This document shows, in pieces, positions 34,735 to 46,700 of a stretch of 64,000 nt of DNA. Each line of letters starts with the position of its first letter. The stretch's first letter is position 1. This stretch comes from Echinometra lucunter (taxonomy: Eukaryota; Echinodermata; Echinoidea; Camarodonta; Echinometridae). A program made the position numbers and the translations under genes. The notes under the pieces are model-generated. The model saw only the letters and a program-made list of their open reading frames with translations. It had not been told where the DNA came from and searched no databases. The stretch spans positions 2,626,114 through 2,690,113 of the forward strand of contig CM057156.1 of assembly GCA_029962745.1 (NCBI GenBank), given 5' to 3'.

Positions 34735-34763
34735 GCTGCTTGTTCACTGAATAACTCTCTGCA

Positions 34764-34810
34764 TTAGTAAAATCACTGTATCAGTAAAAATCACTGTATC
34801 AGTAAAATTC
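34764..34810. repeat. Tandem repeat in the GPCR leader
   Basis: About two and a half copies of a 16-17-bp unit containing TCACTGTATCAGTAAAA lie between the presumed transcription start and the ATG of the receptor exon. They could be a simple slippage repeat. Confidence 0.6.
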
Positions 34811-34942
34811 CAAAGTCTCAGTTTTCCTCATAACACTTGATTAGAAGTGAATGATATACTCTTCACCTGAGATGTGAAATGCAATATCTCATAAATCGCG
34901 CTTCCATCACCTAACATCTTCCAGCGAGTGACTCGCCTCGCC

Positions 34943-34948
34943 TTTATA
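34943..34948 (-). promoter_or_regulatory. TATA box upstream of the GPCR exon
   Basis: Minus-strand TATAAA inside CTTATAAAGG, in a locally GC-richer stretch about 210 bp upstream of the GPCR ATG. Transcription would be expected to start near 34915, giving a leader of about 180 bases. A CAG|GTGAAG at about 34868 could be a donor in the leader, but no acceptor is compelling. Confidence 0.4.
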
Positions 34949-37361
34949 AGCAGTGGACTTCGCAAGTCTACGTCATGGTCACGTGGCATTGTACTGGCAA
35001 GTCATGCGCAAGAACGGAGAAACCTCGTACAAAGTATACTTAACCATGCATGTTATGCGGGTACTTATTTTAAATGGTTGGATTACGATCCTACCTCTCT
35101 ATCATAGGCAGTTGACTTTTGTAACAAAAATCCCTAATTAGCTCTGTAACTTCTGAAGCCTGTGATCTTGCAGTAAACCCTCCTTGAATTGTAACGTAAA
35201 ATATTCATTTCCTATTATCAGCCGTTTCATAAGTAGATCTATATTCATTTATGTTTTGTTCTTGTATTCGCAATTCCTGTTTATAGGATTCTTTTATACT
35301 GATAAATTACCTTACATTAATCAAGTTCTTGGTCACTGTCCGCCAACGTTGACGAAATTCAGACAAAATGTAAAAGAGCTTCGAAAAACAAAATAATCAT
35401 GGTTATATTCAAGGAGCGAGAAAGAGAGAGAGGTGGAGGAGAGAGGGGGGAGTAAAGGAGTGACATGGATAGAGGGAAAGGAAATAAAAACAAGAGAATA
35501 TATGAAAGGAGAAAGAAAGAGAGATAATAAAATCAAATAAAACAAGAGAGACAAAGGTAAGAAGGACGAGAAAAATAGGGGAATGAGGGAAAGAAGTACA
35601 TGGAGAGAGAGAAAGAGAGAGAGAGAAGAGAAGAAAGATAAACGAGGGCAGATGAGGATATCGGCTTATTATTCGATATTTAACTGGAATCTTTTCAACA
35701 CAATCTGTTTGTCGTCAACATAGTAATACATTCATCACATCCATTTTAGGGTGGAGGGTGAAAACGGAACAAAACCCTACCTTGCTATCCAAATTGAAAT
35801 GCAAAATAAGAATGCACGTTTCCATTGGCAGCAATACTAGCCTCAATTCAAATAACCCTGCAGATATCCTCCCCTTTTTCTTTTGCTTGTCAGAAATTGT
35901 GAGGGGAAAAACCTTTTTATGTCCTTTTCAGAGATTTAAAAGTTTGTTTGTAAAAAACCTTTCAATCCGACGAACTTTTATATTCATTTTCGAAGTACTG
36001 AGTATGGTTACGTTTTAGATGAATAGACCTTTAATTGGGGCGTCCTAGTTATGCTATACATTGACCAGAAGAAGATGATGCTACAATGGACGAACAAGAG
36101 AGTTATTGTGCAAATTAGCCATAGCTTAAACAAGTTAACAAAAGACAGGATAGCATATATGATGTATGAAAGGAGGGGGCCTTCATGCCTCTATCCCGCC
36201 GCTGCCACAAGTAAGATTGACATCCAACCATGTCTCCTTGACATTCTCCTTACTGTGTATGTCGGTTAATAATCTACAAAGCAGAACATGTGGGCATCCT
36301 TTCTAATTTCCTCTTGGTTCCCCATCTTCTAATACAATCATGTAATAGGGCGATCTGATGCGTTCCATTGACAGTTGTGATACATCAGGCGGGGAACAAA
36401 GATTACACAAGAGCATACACATGGGACTGAAGTTAGACATGAAGATCGATCAGGCTATTTACTTTTGTATTTGTACATGATCTTAATGCCAATTTACGGC
36501 GACAACGAATTAAAGAAGTGATGGCAGTTTCCCCCCCCCCCCCCCCTTTTCGATGAACTTGTCGTCGTAGAGAATGATGGAATTACGAAGGAGCTAATAC
36601 TCGCTTGCATATAAAGACACATAAATGAAAGCAGACTTAATCATGTAAATTCTGTCACTGAACTACATGTATGAAGGCCTTGTATTCTCGAAACAGTCCT
36701 AACTGCTTTGCACACAAGCAAGTCTAGCAAAGTATATAGATAATCACTGAAGCATGTGCCTTTGCTGTTTTGGGTTTACGCACTTCACGTATGTTCTTAT
36801 CGCTGAAGTCTATAAGGAACTGAAAAAGCTTAAGTTATGAATTTTCATTTCTATTCATTTCATTTCCAATAAGTATATTTCTACTTCGTATGAAATTCAA
36901 TGTCATTTGGACATGCAGGAAACAAATATGTTTGTTTTACTATCGATTAGAATCCAATATCATTTGGACATTAAAAAAACTCTCTTCTACAACAGTGTTA
37001 ATGTACATTTTTTCTGCTGGAAATGAATATATACGAATCGAATATTGGCGTCTAATTTCATGATTTGTTTCAGCAGTCAGCTCTCTTTTACTTCCTACAG
37101 CAATGAAATGAAACACTATACATCCTTCAAAGGCAAATAAAGTAATCCTATAGCGTTTTGAGATCCTTCTTTTTTTTCTGCTTTTTTTTTCATTATGTAC
37201 TCTTCAGACATGTCAGATGCTATTACGGGGTACTAAAAATAAAGATGACATCCATGCATTAATTTCGTTCTCATGCGTAGACTTTCATGCAACTGTTTCA
37301 AGTGTATCCTTGTAAAAATAACAATTATTATTCCCATGATCCAGGAGAAGAAGAGTTATAT
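34949..37361. other. No recognisable gene
   Basis: Upstream of the GPCR promoter. A GA-rich tract spans 35410-35640 and poly-C lies at 36532-36546. No coding similarity recognised. Confidence 0.4.
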
Positions 37362-38881
37362 AAACACAAAAAAAAAATAAGTTCCCCCCCTAAAACATAT
37401 CCCTGTATTTTTCTCGATCAGGACCTAAAATCTGAATACAGACCCATGTAGCTACACTTCTCAACTACATTTCCTGGAAAATGCAGGGCAAACCCTTTAG
37501 TCACGCTTCAGTGAACACGACCTAAATGCAAAATTGTCATTTTTTGAGTTCAACAAGCCTCGTGCCATGACTTTGATGCAGTGATAGTGGAACATACTTT
37601 AAGTTGACGGAATGCAACCATAAATTTTATTCGTTACCAAACATGCATAATGAGTTGTGCACCAAATTTCCTGCTTGAGTGAGCAAGAGATGAAAATGGC
37701 AAAAACTGCAGTTTTGTCATCTTTTTGCGCAGTGAATTTGATCTAATGCAGAGGAATTCATGCTTTGGAGGGTGTTTGCAACTTTTGCAATTGATACCTA
37801 TCAATTCACGGTTGAATGAACACATATAAAAACAAAATATCACCATGATGAAATTAATCCATAATTATTGCCTTATTTTTTGTGCACTAAAAATCTTACT
37901 GATAACATTTTAGCATGTCTACAGGACCGATGTAAATGTATCAATGATCTCATGGCGCATGTGATTGAAAGTTTACGCTTCAATGAGCACGTGGGACTGG
38001 AAAAGCTCTTCTTTCACCTATCGACCAAAATTCATTTGCTTAATGTGGGTAACCATAATAAATCTTCTTGCGGAGTTCGTCAGATTTGATTTTCGTCGAA
38101 ATCCCGACCTCTTACACTTCAGGGAGTAAATGAGGCGAGAAAATTATGCAAATAAGGTGAAAGTTTAGGGCGTTGTCCCTGATCCCTGCCGCATCGGATA
38201 GTTAATTTGGCGTAGGAGCCTTTTATTAGTGACCTCAGGGAGATATGTGCCAAATTTCATGAAAAAAACTCGCAGTAGAGTGAAATAATCATCGATGAAA
38301 ATAAGCCAACTTTCACTTTTGTTAAAATTCTGCTCCCTAACTGTACATAGTGTCATTGGGAGAGGAAATAAAAAATGAAATCTGGCTCATCGATTGATGA
38401 TTGTTCAATCTACTGCGAGGTCTTTCATGAAATTTGGCTCATATATCCCTGAGGTTACTAACTAAAAGGATCTTACGCCAAATTAACTATCCGATGCGGC
38501 AGGGAGCAGGGACAACACCCTAAACTTCACCTCATTTGCATAATTTTCTCGTCTCATTTGCTCCCTGAAGCACAACTGGTGCACAATTCATTTGGCATGT
38601 ATGGTAACGAATAAAATTTATGTTGCATGCCTTCAAACGCAGAAAACTTAAAGTATGTTTCTAATATCACTGCATCAAAGTCATGGCACGAGGCTTGTGA
38701 ACTTCAAAAATGACAATTTTGCATTTAGGTCGTGTTCACTGAAGCGTGACTGAAGGGTTTGCCCTGAATTTTTCCAGGAATGTAGCTGAGAAGTGTAGAT
38801 ACATGAGTCTGTATTCAAAGGTTCCTGATCGAAAAAATACAGGGATATGTTTTAGGGGGAACTTATTTTTGTTTTGTGTTT
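37362..38881. mobile_element. Foldback transposon, 1,520 bp, with nested inverted repeats
   Basis: The ends read inward AAACACAAAA...AAATAAGTTCCCCC, then CCTAAAACATATCCCTGTAT. The arms are about 300 bp long (37362-37680 and 38560-38881) with shared words such as CACGACCTAAATGCAAAATT and CAAGCCTCGTGCCATGACTT. A second inverted pair lies inside at 38115-38300 and 38385-38575 (CCGCATCGGATAGTTAATTT on one side, its complement on the other). No transposase and no clear target duplication, so the superfamily is unresolved. Confidence 0.75.
38115..38575. repeat. Inner inverted repeat of the 1,520-bp foldback element
   Basis: Arms of about 185 bp with an 85-bp loop. Shared words include CTTCAGGGAG, AAAATTATGCAAAT, AGGGCGTTGTCCCTG and GCCAAATTTCATGAAA. 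The two arms are diverged. Confidence 0.7.
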
Positions 38882-39460
38882 AGTGATTCCTTACCTGGTT
38901 CGTGGATGCATTTAGAAATGAGTTTCGCCATTTTTCATTAATTCCCGACGAATACGTGGGCTTAGTTTAAACCCTCGGGGCTATTTCTAGCACAACAGGT
39001 AGATATCCAAGTGGGATGACAAGATAAAGGAGACGTTAAGGAGACATACACAACTCCCGATTCTCCCTTCCCTTTCGACAATTTCCCTAATTTGCTTTAC
39101 AGACAATGGCAAACTAATGCCATGGGAAGAAGAAGCGAGCTTCTTTTCTGAAATGAATAAGAAGAAAGAAAGAAGTATTGATTGAATAATCAAATTTTTT
39201 CGGACGGAACTAGATTGTAGCTTTTTTTAAGTCGAAGAGAATGAGGAAGATAGCAGCATGCGTACCTATTCGTATTTGTTTGAATTCAGTATAGATAAAT
39301 ACTACAATAATTGAAGTGCCAATTCTATACAAATTTATTGGATTGTACCATAAATATGAATATCATTACTGAGCTGATGAGAAGCGTTTTTCCTTATTCT
39401 TCTTGGGTAAGTCAATAAATCATATGCTTTAACATAGTTAACTATAGTTAACACATATTT
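38882..39460. other. No recognisable gene
   Basis: Intergenic, without motifs I can assign. Confidence 0.4.
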
Positions 39461-39655
39461 AAAGCACCTTGAAGAGGCCTCCATGACATACGGCATGCAG
39501 ATCGGTGCAGAGAAACCCAGTTGATAATAAATAACATCAGTGGCATCAGCACTAACATTACCATAGACAATAAGAAACTGGCGAACCGTTCGCAGCTTTA
39601 AATTTCTGGGAGCTGTAGTAACGGATGAGGGCTCTAAGCCCGAAGTACTCTCCAG

Positions 39656-40078
39656 GGCCGGTATTCAATTCAATACTTAAGTCAGAAATATGAGTATTTT
39701 GCTTAGTTTTTTACTTAGATAAAATACTTAGCAGAATGTGGTATTCAATTCAATATTGTGGCTAAGTATTTACTCTTAATCTAAGACACCTACCTAGGTG
39801 ACTTAAGCCAATTATTTTGGAGGCCTTGATTGGTAGGCGTAGGTTTTTGTACGCAGTCATCATGAGCTGCGCAGAAGTATATCATAGCGTATTCGAGCAT
39901 ATTTGAGACGACAAGTTAATTGCGCATTGAAAATATGACGTCACAATGCTTATCAGTAAGAATTTGGGCTTAAAGTTGGCTTACTAAGTAAAATTCAAAG
40001 TATTGAATTGAATGTGACTTAAGCAAATTTCTTAGTCAAGTAAAATACTTAGTAAAGATTTTGAATTGAATACCGGCC
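39656..40078. mobile_element. PIF/Harbinger-like MITE, 423 bp, CAG duplication
   Basis: The ends are inverted: GGCCGGTATTCAATTCAA on both sides, continuing with TACTTAAGT-like and TACTTAGT-like words. CAG flanks both ends (39653-39655, 40079-40081). It splits the LINE remnant between VLSR and AQTT, so it is younger than that LINE. The interior holds CTTAG-rich direct and inverted short repeats and no transposase. Confidence 0.75.
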
Positions 40079-40578
40079 CAGATAGCCCAGACCACATCTG
40101 CAGTGACCAAATTAAAGTTATTTGGAACCACAAGAGCATCGCAATCAGCTCCAAGATCAGACTGATGCGTTCCCTGGTCATGTCCATATTTTTAATGCAT
40201 GTGAAACGTGGACCATAACAGCAGACATTGAAAGAAGGATACAGGTACTGGAGATGAGATGCTTCCGCAAACTCCCTGGTATCTCGTACAGAGATCACAT
40301 AATTAATGAGGTAGTAGAAACCAGGAATTAGAAACGCCATTGGGCCGTATGAAGACCTTCTGACTTCAGTGAAAGACGCAAACTGAAGTAGTACGGGCAC
40401 GTAACACGTTCATCTGGGCTAGCTATGACTTACAGGGAACAGTAGAAGGAGGGAGACGAAGAGGCAGACAGAGGAAACAATGGAAGACATCAAAGAGTGG
40501 ACTGGCCTTGACTGGAACACCATACTGCGGAAAGCTGAGAACCGTAAGGAGTGGAGGAAGCTGGTTAGTGCCCCAACA

Positions 40579-40901
40579 TATGGTGGCCCTGAAGTAAGAC
40601 AACAGGTCATGTGCGACGTGAATTTCGCATCCCAGGTCCTGAATTTCGCATCCCGAGTCCTGAACTTCGCGTCCCAGGTCATGAAATTCATGACCCGTGG
40701 CGCGAAATTCACGACCTGCGATGCGAAATTCATGACCCGTGGCGCGAACTTTGCATCCCAGTCGTGAAATTCACGACCCGTGGCGCGAAATTCATGACCT
40801 GGGATGCGAAGTTCAGGACCCGGGATGCGAAATTCAGGACCTGGGATGCGAAATTCACGTCGCACATGACCTGTTGTCGAGCGTACTTCAGGGCCACCAT
40901 A
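40579..40901. mobile_element. Palindromic element built of 21-bp repeats, copy A
   Basis: Ends TATGGTGGCCCTGAAGTA and its complement; further in, CAACAGGTCATGTGCGACGT pairs with the mirrored right side. The interior (40619-40862) is about twelve units of almost exactly 21 bp, each with a GAATTTC/GAAATTC core followed by GCATCCCAGGTCCT-like sequence or its complement. CCAACA on the left and CCAACG on the right look like a 6-bp target duplication, and removing the element restores the LINE tail. No transposase. The 192-codon minus-strand frame over it is a by-product of the 21-bp period. Confidence 0.8.
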
Positions 40902-40907
40902 CCAACG

Positions 40908-41252
40908 GTCAGCCAGACTACTGGATAGGTGAGATGATGTGAACGCTCTTCTGGCTCTGAAAAGACGCCTTGATTCGTCGCCCTTTACAGTATTCACGTT
41001 AAAACCCTTCGGAAATCACAGGCAGAACATGAAAGATCAGGAACATGTTTCTTTTTTTGGTTCAAGTGTAATAAAATAATAATAAAAATAATAAAATACA
41101 GACAAAATTCTGTGCGTTTCGCCCACAATTTCCTTTCCACGACTAAAAGTAACTTGTTTGTAAGACCGACCTCGCTGAACACGGTAAGAATCCCAAACTT
41201 AACTTTCAACCAGAGTCGGGTATAAATCGAAGTACATGCTACATCTCTTTTT
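40908..41252. other. LINE tail end and unassigned sequence between the two 21-bp-repeat elements
   Basis: The first 30 bases are the end of the LINE remnant. The rest is AT-rich with no assignable feature. Confidence 0.4.
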
Positions 41253-41576
41253 TATGGTGGCCCTGAAGTACGCTCGACAACAGGTCATGTGCGACATGAA
41301 TTTCGCATCCCAGGTCCTGAGCTTTGCATCCCAAGTCGTGAAATTCTCGACCCGCGGTGCGAAATTCGGGACTGGGATGCAAAGTTCGCGCCACGGGTCC
41401 TGAATTTCGCACCGCGGGGTCGTGGATTTCACGACTTGGGATGCAAAGTTTACGCCACGGGTCATGAATTTCGCATCGCGGGTCGTGAATTTCACGACTT
41501 GGGATGCAAAGTGACCTGGGATGCGAAATTCACGTCGCACATGACCTGTAGTCTAGCGTACTTCAGGGCCACCATA
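41253..41576. mobile_element. Palindromic element built of 21-bp repeats, copy B
   Basis: Second, independent copy with the same TATGGTGGCCCTGAAGTA ends and intact GCTCGACAACAGGTCATG segment. The interior again has GAATTTCGCATCCCAGGTCC units at about 21-bp spacing, but in a different arrangement. The flanks CTTTTT and CCTTTT differ from those of copy A, so it is a separate insertion and not a duplication of the locus. Confidence 0.8.
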
Positions 41577-43499
41577 CCTTTTTTTAATCAAAAACTAAAA
41601 TTTAAAAAAAAAAACCCTTAATTTCCAAGCGTACTGCAGAAAGCTTTACCGCCATTTGACGTCTGCTAGGTCCTTCAGGTCAGGTTTGGCTCAGTTTGAC
41701 CTCGTTATGACTTGTTCTCCAGACTAGTGAAAGACTAATCTACTTTAAAATACTAAATGATGTACAGTCACTTGTGGAGGGGGGGGGGCTGGCCCATGCC
41801 CCCCCCCCCCCTCTCCTTTATTGAAACCAAAGTAGCTCGCCTCAGAAACACAAATATCTCACTATGTATACAATCCGTTCCCGCGCGACTACTAATCAGA
41901 AAAATACTGCGACCATCGACACTGAAATTGAAACCCCCAAAATTTGAAAGAAACTTTACTCAGCGACTGGGTGCAGATCGGCTTCGGAAAGGACAACGAT
42001 CAGTTGTACCCAGACCACCTGTTATCACACTAGTTGTAAGTTTATAAAAAAAGAACAAGAAAGGATGATGATCTGCAACCGATCATAGGAAGTTTTGAAA
42101 ACATTTACCGACTGGTCGCCATCTCTTTTCATTTATGATAACCTATGACTACGGAGAATTTTTTTGCGCATGCTCCACTATAAACGAAATAAATCGCGTG
42201 GTCTATGTTCGATTGGTAGTATGTCGGTGATCGGTGGTATGTAGGTCGCAAACTAGATGCAAACGGATTGCCGATCTGCCCCAAGAGGTCACGGAAGACA
42301 TCAACTCCCGACGGCAACCTCTGAATACAAGTCTCCCACCAGTCTGCCACCTTTCCGATAAAAGATCAGAAAAACCTTTGGCCGACCAGTTTGGTGGGCA
42401 AGAGGTTTCCGTGCAACATCGAAAACCTCCAGCCTACCAAAAATCGCGATCAACCCGTCAACGACAATAACAACTTTAGAAGTCTGCCCAAAACCTTTTT
42501 ACCACAACTAGCTGACAACCAACTGATTGTCGTTGGTCACCTGGTCGGCCACCGGTTGCACCTCTGGTGAGAAATTCCATATATCCTTAAAAGCAGAGCA
42601 CTCAAAGCTGGTTGGTTGGTTGTGTTTTTTTAGTTTAGAAGCGCTTATCACTTCAAAATCTTTCATCCTTTTATACGCGTGATAGAGGGAGGCCTATGTA
42701 TCCGAAAGCGGATCCTCCTATCACATTTTCATTCATATTGAACCTTTATGAATCGATGGACCTATAGATTTGTTCTTTAATAATCGTTTATTAATAACTG
42801 ATCATGAAAATAGCCAGGTGATCTCTCACTATCTAGCCAAGTTTATTGTTTCTTCAAGCAATACAAGGAAGGATATATGGCACACATATCAGAGAAAACC
42901 ATTCATTTCGCATCTCCCATTAGCATTAGTGCTGGGATTCACTGCGATAACCGTGCTAGAACTCGTGTAGGATTTCGAAGATGTATTTTTGTCCCATAAC
43001 GGGGCGTTGTGATACATTACGGGGTTTTTTTTCGGGTGAACCTGTTTTTCGTTGAATTTCCATTTTGCAAAGAGGTCTTCTAACAAGAAAAATAGTGGTG
43101 CTTTTTTTTTAAATCTCTATATTACCAGTTTCTGTGTAAGACGGAAGACGGATCAGGTTTATGAACAATCATGGAGAGTAGGCAATGTATTATGAACTAT
43201 TTCTTATTTTAAAGAGTAGGTCCAGTTCAGAAGAAGTTGAAAAATGAATAAGTGTGCCGATGACACATGTGTATTTGTAAGTAGTCCCACTTACACATGT
43301 CTGCGTGCATTACTTATCAGAGTATGTAAATAAGTTGAGTTGTTTTTAAACATAGAGTAAATCTGTAAACATTTCGACGATTCTGAAAAATGACAAATAA
43401 ACATCTATTCTAATTCATTCTATTCTAATTATCTATTTTTGGACATGCAGATTAGTACAAGCTTTGTTTTTAGCATGTCAAGCCGTTTCGAGGAAATAA
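41577..43499. other. No recognisable gene
   Basis: Contains a G run/C run pair around GCTGGCCCATG (41779-41811) resembling a transposon edge, and a GGTCG/CGACC-rich area (42100-42560) that could be a DNA transposon whose ends I could not pair. Confidence 0.4.
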
Positions 43500-43728
43500 A
43501 TACTTAAGGTCATATCTCGTATCTTGTAAAATCGTGAAATCATTTTGTATAATTAATAAATTCTTTTCAATTTGTATAAAATTGTTATTTGCCAGTTATC
43601 GTTGATTTTAATATCTACTATATTTCATGCGCTTTTGTTTCTATGTTCGTCAAGTGACTCGTATGAATTACATGTATATTCATTGCATTTTGATTTGTAT
43701 AAAATAAACTGAATCTGAATCTGAATAT
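43500..43728 (+). mobile_element. LINE 3' end with (TGAATC)n tail
   Basis: AT-rich UTR ending TTTGTATAAAATAAACTGAA and TCTGAATCTGAA. AATAAA plus a short tandem tail is typical of CR1-like LINEs. No coding remnant seen. Confidence 0.55.
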
Positions 43729-46700
43729 GATTAGATCTCATCTTTTCCTTATCGCTTTAACCATCAAGTTTTTTCACAATCCACTCTCATGACAAGTGCC
43801 CAACTTCCGTTTCAAATTGATTGACAGGTAATGATAAACAAACCTAATCATTTTTAAATCGTGGAGAAAATAAGAAAATAACATTACGAATTAGCTGTAA
43901 AGAAGAAAAACAAGAAATGTGGGAGAAAGATTTTAACATTTCTGTAACACTTGGAACAGAGCACGATACAAGTTGAAGACACCTACCCCGTGGACTCTAT
44001 ATCTCTCGTACAATCTTGAAGTTATTATCTATGGAAATCGTCTCCATACATGCATCAGTGCAAAAGCCTGTTCCCGGGGCATTTTCTGCAGTCGTCTTGA
44101 GACGATTATTCCAAGCTCTAGTGAAACTGGGTTAAGAATGATCCATGTTAGTTTGAAGCCAGATAATTCTACAATCTGTTCTGGTCAAGTGAGTTACTTC
44201 AGCCGAAGTCTGCCAGAGGCATACGGCCGGGAAGGTATTCCAAGGAAATGACTTGTTATCTTTACATGATGTCTGTTGCTCACGAAAAAGAGAATACATC
44301 AGTATTCATCTTGAAGAAATATAATTTTACAAAATGCAAAATACTGCATACATCGAACGCACATACACTATTCGTCTCCGTAAAAGGCCCAAAGTATCAT
44401 GATCCTCGCTTTCCTTCACCATCTAACCCACTTATTACCAGACCTTTTTATCTAAATAATATTTTTTAATATTATTTTGTCTGAAATCTCAAACCCTCTT
44501 ACCCCTTTGGATTTGTTTCTGCAGTTACCCCTCTCATCCGAGCACGCCCAAGGAACCATCTCTGTCAACTTGAATGTCGCCTGGAACTTGTCCCCGGAAC
44601 TCACTGCGAACTAACAAGGTCGAGAGGGAAAAGGAGATGGGTGAGAACGGAAGAATTAAGGGCCACCTCAGATTGGTGCTTCTTTTTGAAGGTATATATT
44701 TCATGGAGTAAAGGGGGAAACATGCTGTGTAACCTAAGGAAAAAGGGGAAAACTGTGTCATTGTTTGAACCTTTGTAGGTCATGTGCTCTTTCGTTCTGT
44801 CTCCCCCCTCCTCTACCCCCTCTTTCTTTCACGCACACATGAGCAGCAAGCACTCTTTCACGCATTCACACACACACACACCTACAAGCGCGCACGTAAT
44901 ACAACCCCCCCCCCCCCCCACCCATCTGTACCAAACTTCCTCAACTGGCAAGACTGGTCCTCTCTCTCTCTCTCCATCTCTCTTCTCTTTCTCTTTTTGC
45001 CGTTCTCCTTCTCTCCTTTCTTTCTTTCACATTTTTTCTATGTCTCCCGCAGTCCTTCTCTCTCATTACCCCCCCCCCCCCCCCTTTATCCCTCTCTGTC
45101 TCCATCCCCTTTCTATGTCTTACTCTTTATAATTCATGTACCTAAGCGTCTCTATTTTTGTGCATTTATCTTAGTGCGATAAGTGCAGAAGAAACTATAC
45201 TTTCCAGGGGAGCTAAGTGGGTTGTGGCATGAATATTTGGTACAATTTCTCTTGGGTGCATAGCTACATCTATTATCTTATTGAATTCATACTGGTTTGA
45301 TTCGTTGTTTGATTACGCAAAGAATGTCTCTGCACTGTGATTGTTCTTTTGAGCATCAGTAAACTCGGTATAAGTATAGGAAAAAAACTTCATGAAATTC
45401 AGAGCCTATTTGGTTATTTTGTGTTTTATGGAAATTAAAGATAGGCTACAAAGATTTGATATCCTAATAGGGAATGAGGTACGATGGGCCTCTTTTGTTT
45501 TGCATTTGCTTGTTATTTGGAAAAGAGTTTGAGTTTGATTATTTTTATACCAAAGTTTGATACCATGCATAATCTATCATGATCTGATCAAGCACATATA
45601 AATCAATGATCTCAAGTACTATAACAAAAAGCAGTTACATCGCATAATATTCAGATAAGGTGATTAAAGTGCCCATTAAAAAAAAAAAAAATATGGCAAA
45701 TATTGTACCATTAGAAATTGGAAAGCAAACAGATGACAATCAAATGAATATTGGTTGATTAAAAAATACAAATAAAATCACCTCCAATCATCTGGTATAT
45801 ACGAGCGATTCGCCAGAAAAATAAGGATGTTTTAATGATGTCATAAGATGCACCAATCCTTCCCAAGCATACAGTGTCCTATAAAGACTGGACATAATTG
45901 CAATGCAATTACATGTATCTCTCAAAGAGTTCAGTGTATTTAAACGTGACCGTTTAGAGTAAGGAAGTAGATTAAACATTCAGACTGAAGTTAGTGGAAT
46001 AACAGAAATAACTGAAGAGAAGACGACAAAACAGGCACTGAAAATGTGTGAGATGGTATGGGACATCGTCTGCTTGTGCAAATTATTTTCAACCTGTGAC
46101 GTCATTTGTCTCAGCAGCGTTCGGAGAGATTTCCAGGTTCTATGTCGGGGTTCCATTTTAGCGTTTTATAATAATTGATAACAACCATCACTTCCAATGT
46201 TTCCAATTAGCACATCAGTGATTTTGATAGCACTGTCCAATCTAAGCTTCAACTTTCATCCCTATGCAATGATGAAAATAAAGTCAGTTTTTTAAATTAA
46301 TGAAAACGAAGAATCGATGACTGCTTACATTGATTGCAATAAAGAGTGCTTTCTTTTTTCACAAAGTCCTATTCAACGATATAAGACAATGAGAATATGA
46401 TATGGCCAATTTTGATGTTTAAAGTCTGTGACTTCCTGTCGCTGCATGAATATGTTTGAAAGGGCATAAAACATATCCCTGAGGGACATCATTGAAGTGA
46501 TGAGGTTTCAATGAGGAACCTTTAGGGGCCTATCGACCTTCATCTTCAGTTTCTAGAGAGGAGAGGAAAGTTCAAGCTTGAAGTTCACATCTGAAGCAGA
46601 ACCACAGAAATATTTCAAACTATTACAAGCAAGCTGTGATCCGTTAAAGAGAAACCCTAAAATGTCGAACCATAGAGACATTTAGAACTACTACAAGCAT

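Larger units (their letters stand above)
39461..40935 (+). mobile_element. Non-LTR retrotransposon C-terminal remnant, split by two later insertions
   Basis: The plus strand encodes the C-terminal third of a LINE polymerase: LEEASMTYGMQIGAEK, TVRSFKFLGAVVTDEGSKPE, VLSR up to 39655; then AQTTSAVTKLKLF, CETWTITADIERRIQVLEMR, CFRKLPGISYRDHI, RKLKWYGHVTRSSGLA and EGGRRRGRQRKQW up to 40578; and VSQTTG with a stop after 40902. FKFLGAVVTDEGSKPE and KLKWYGHVTRSSGLA are characteristic of a widespread LINE tail. Several stops and frameshifts are present. It is interrupted by a CAG-flanked MITE (39656-40078) and by a 21-bp-repeat element (40579-40901). Confidence 0.8.

Noticed and set aside
40419..40997. 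Longest gap-free reading frame of the window as a gene
   Set aside because: It crosses a LINE remnant on the opposite strand and the 21-bp-repeat element. The repeat period explains the lack of stops.
44513..44650. Exon after TTGTTTCTGCAG
   Set aside because: The acceptor looks acceptable, but none of the three frames downstream resembles a protein family and no donor is evident.
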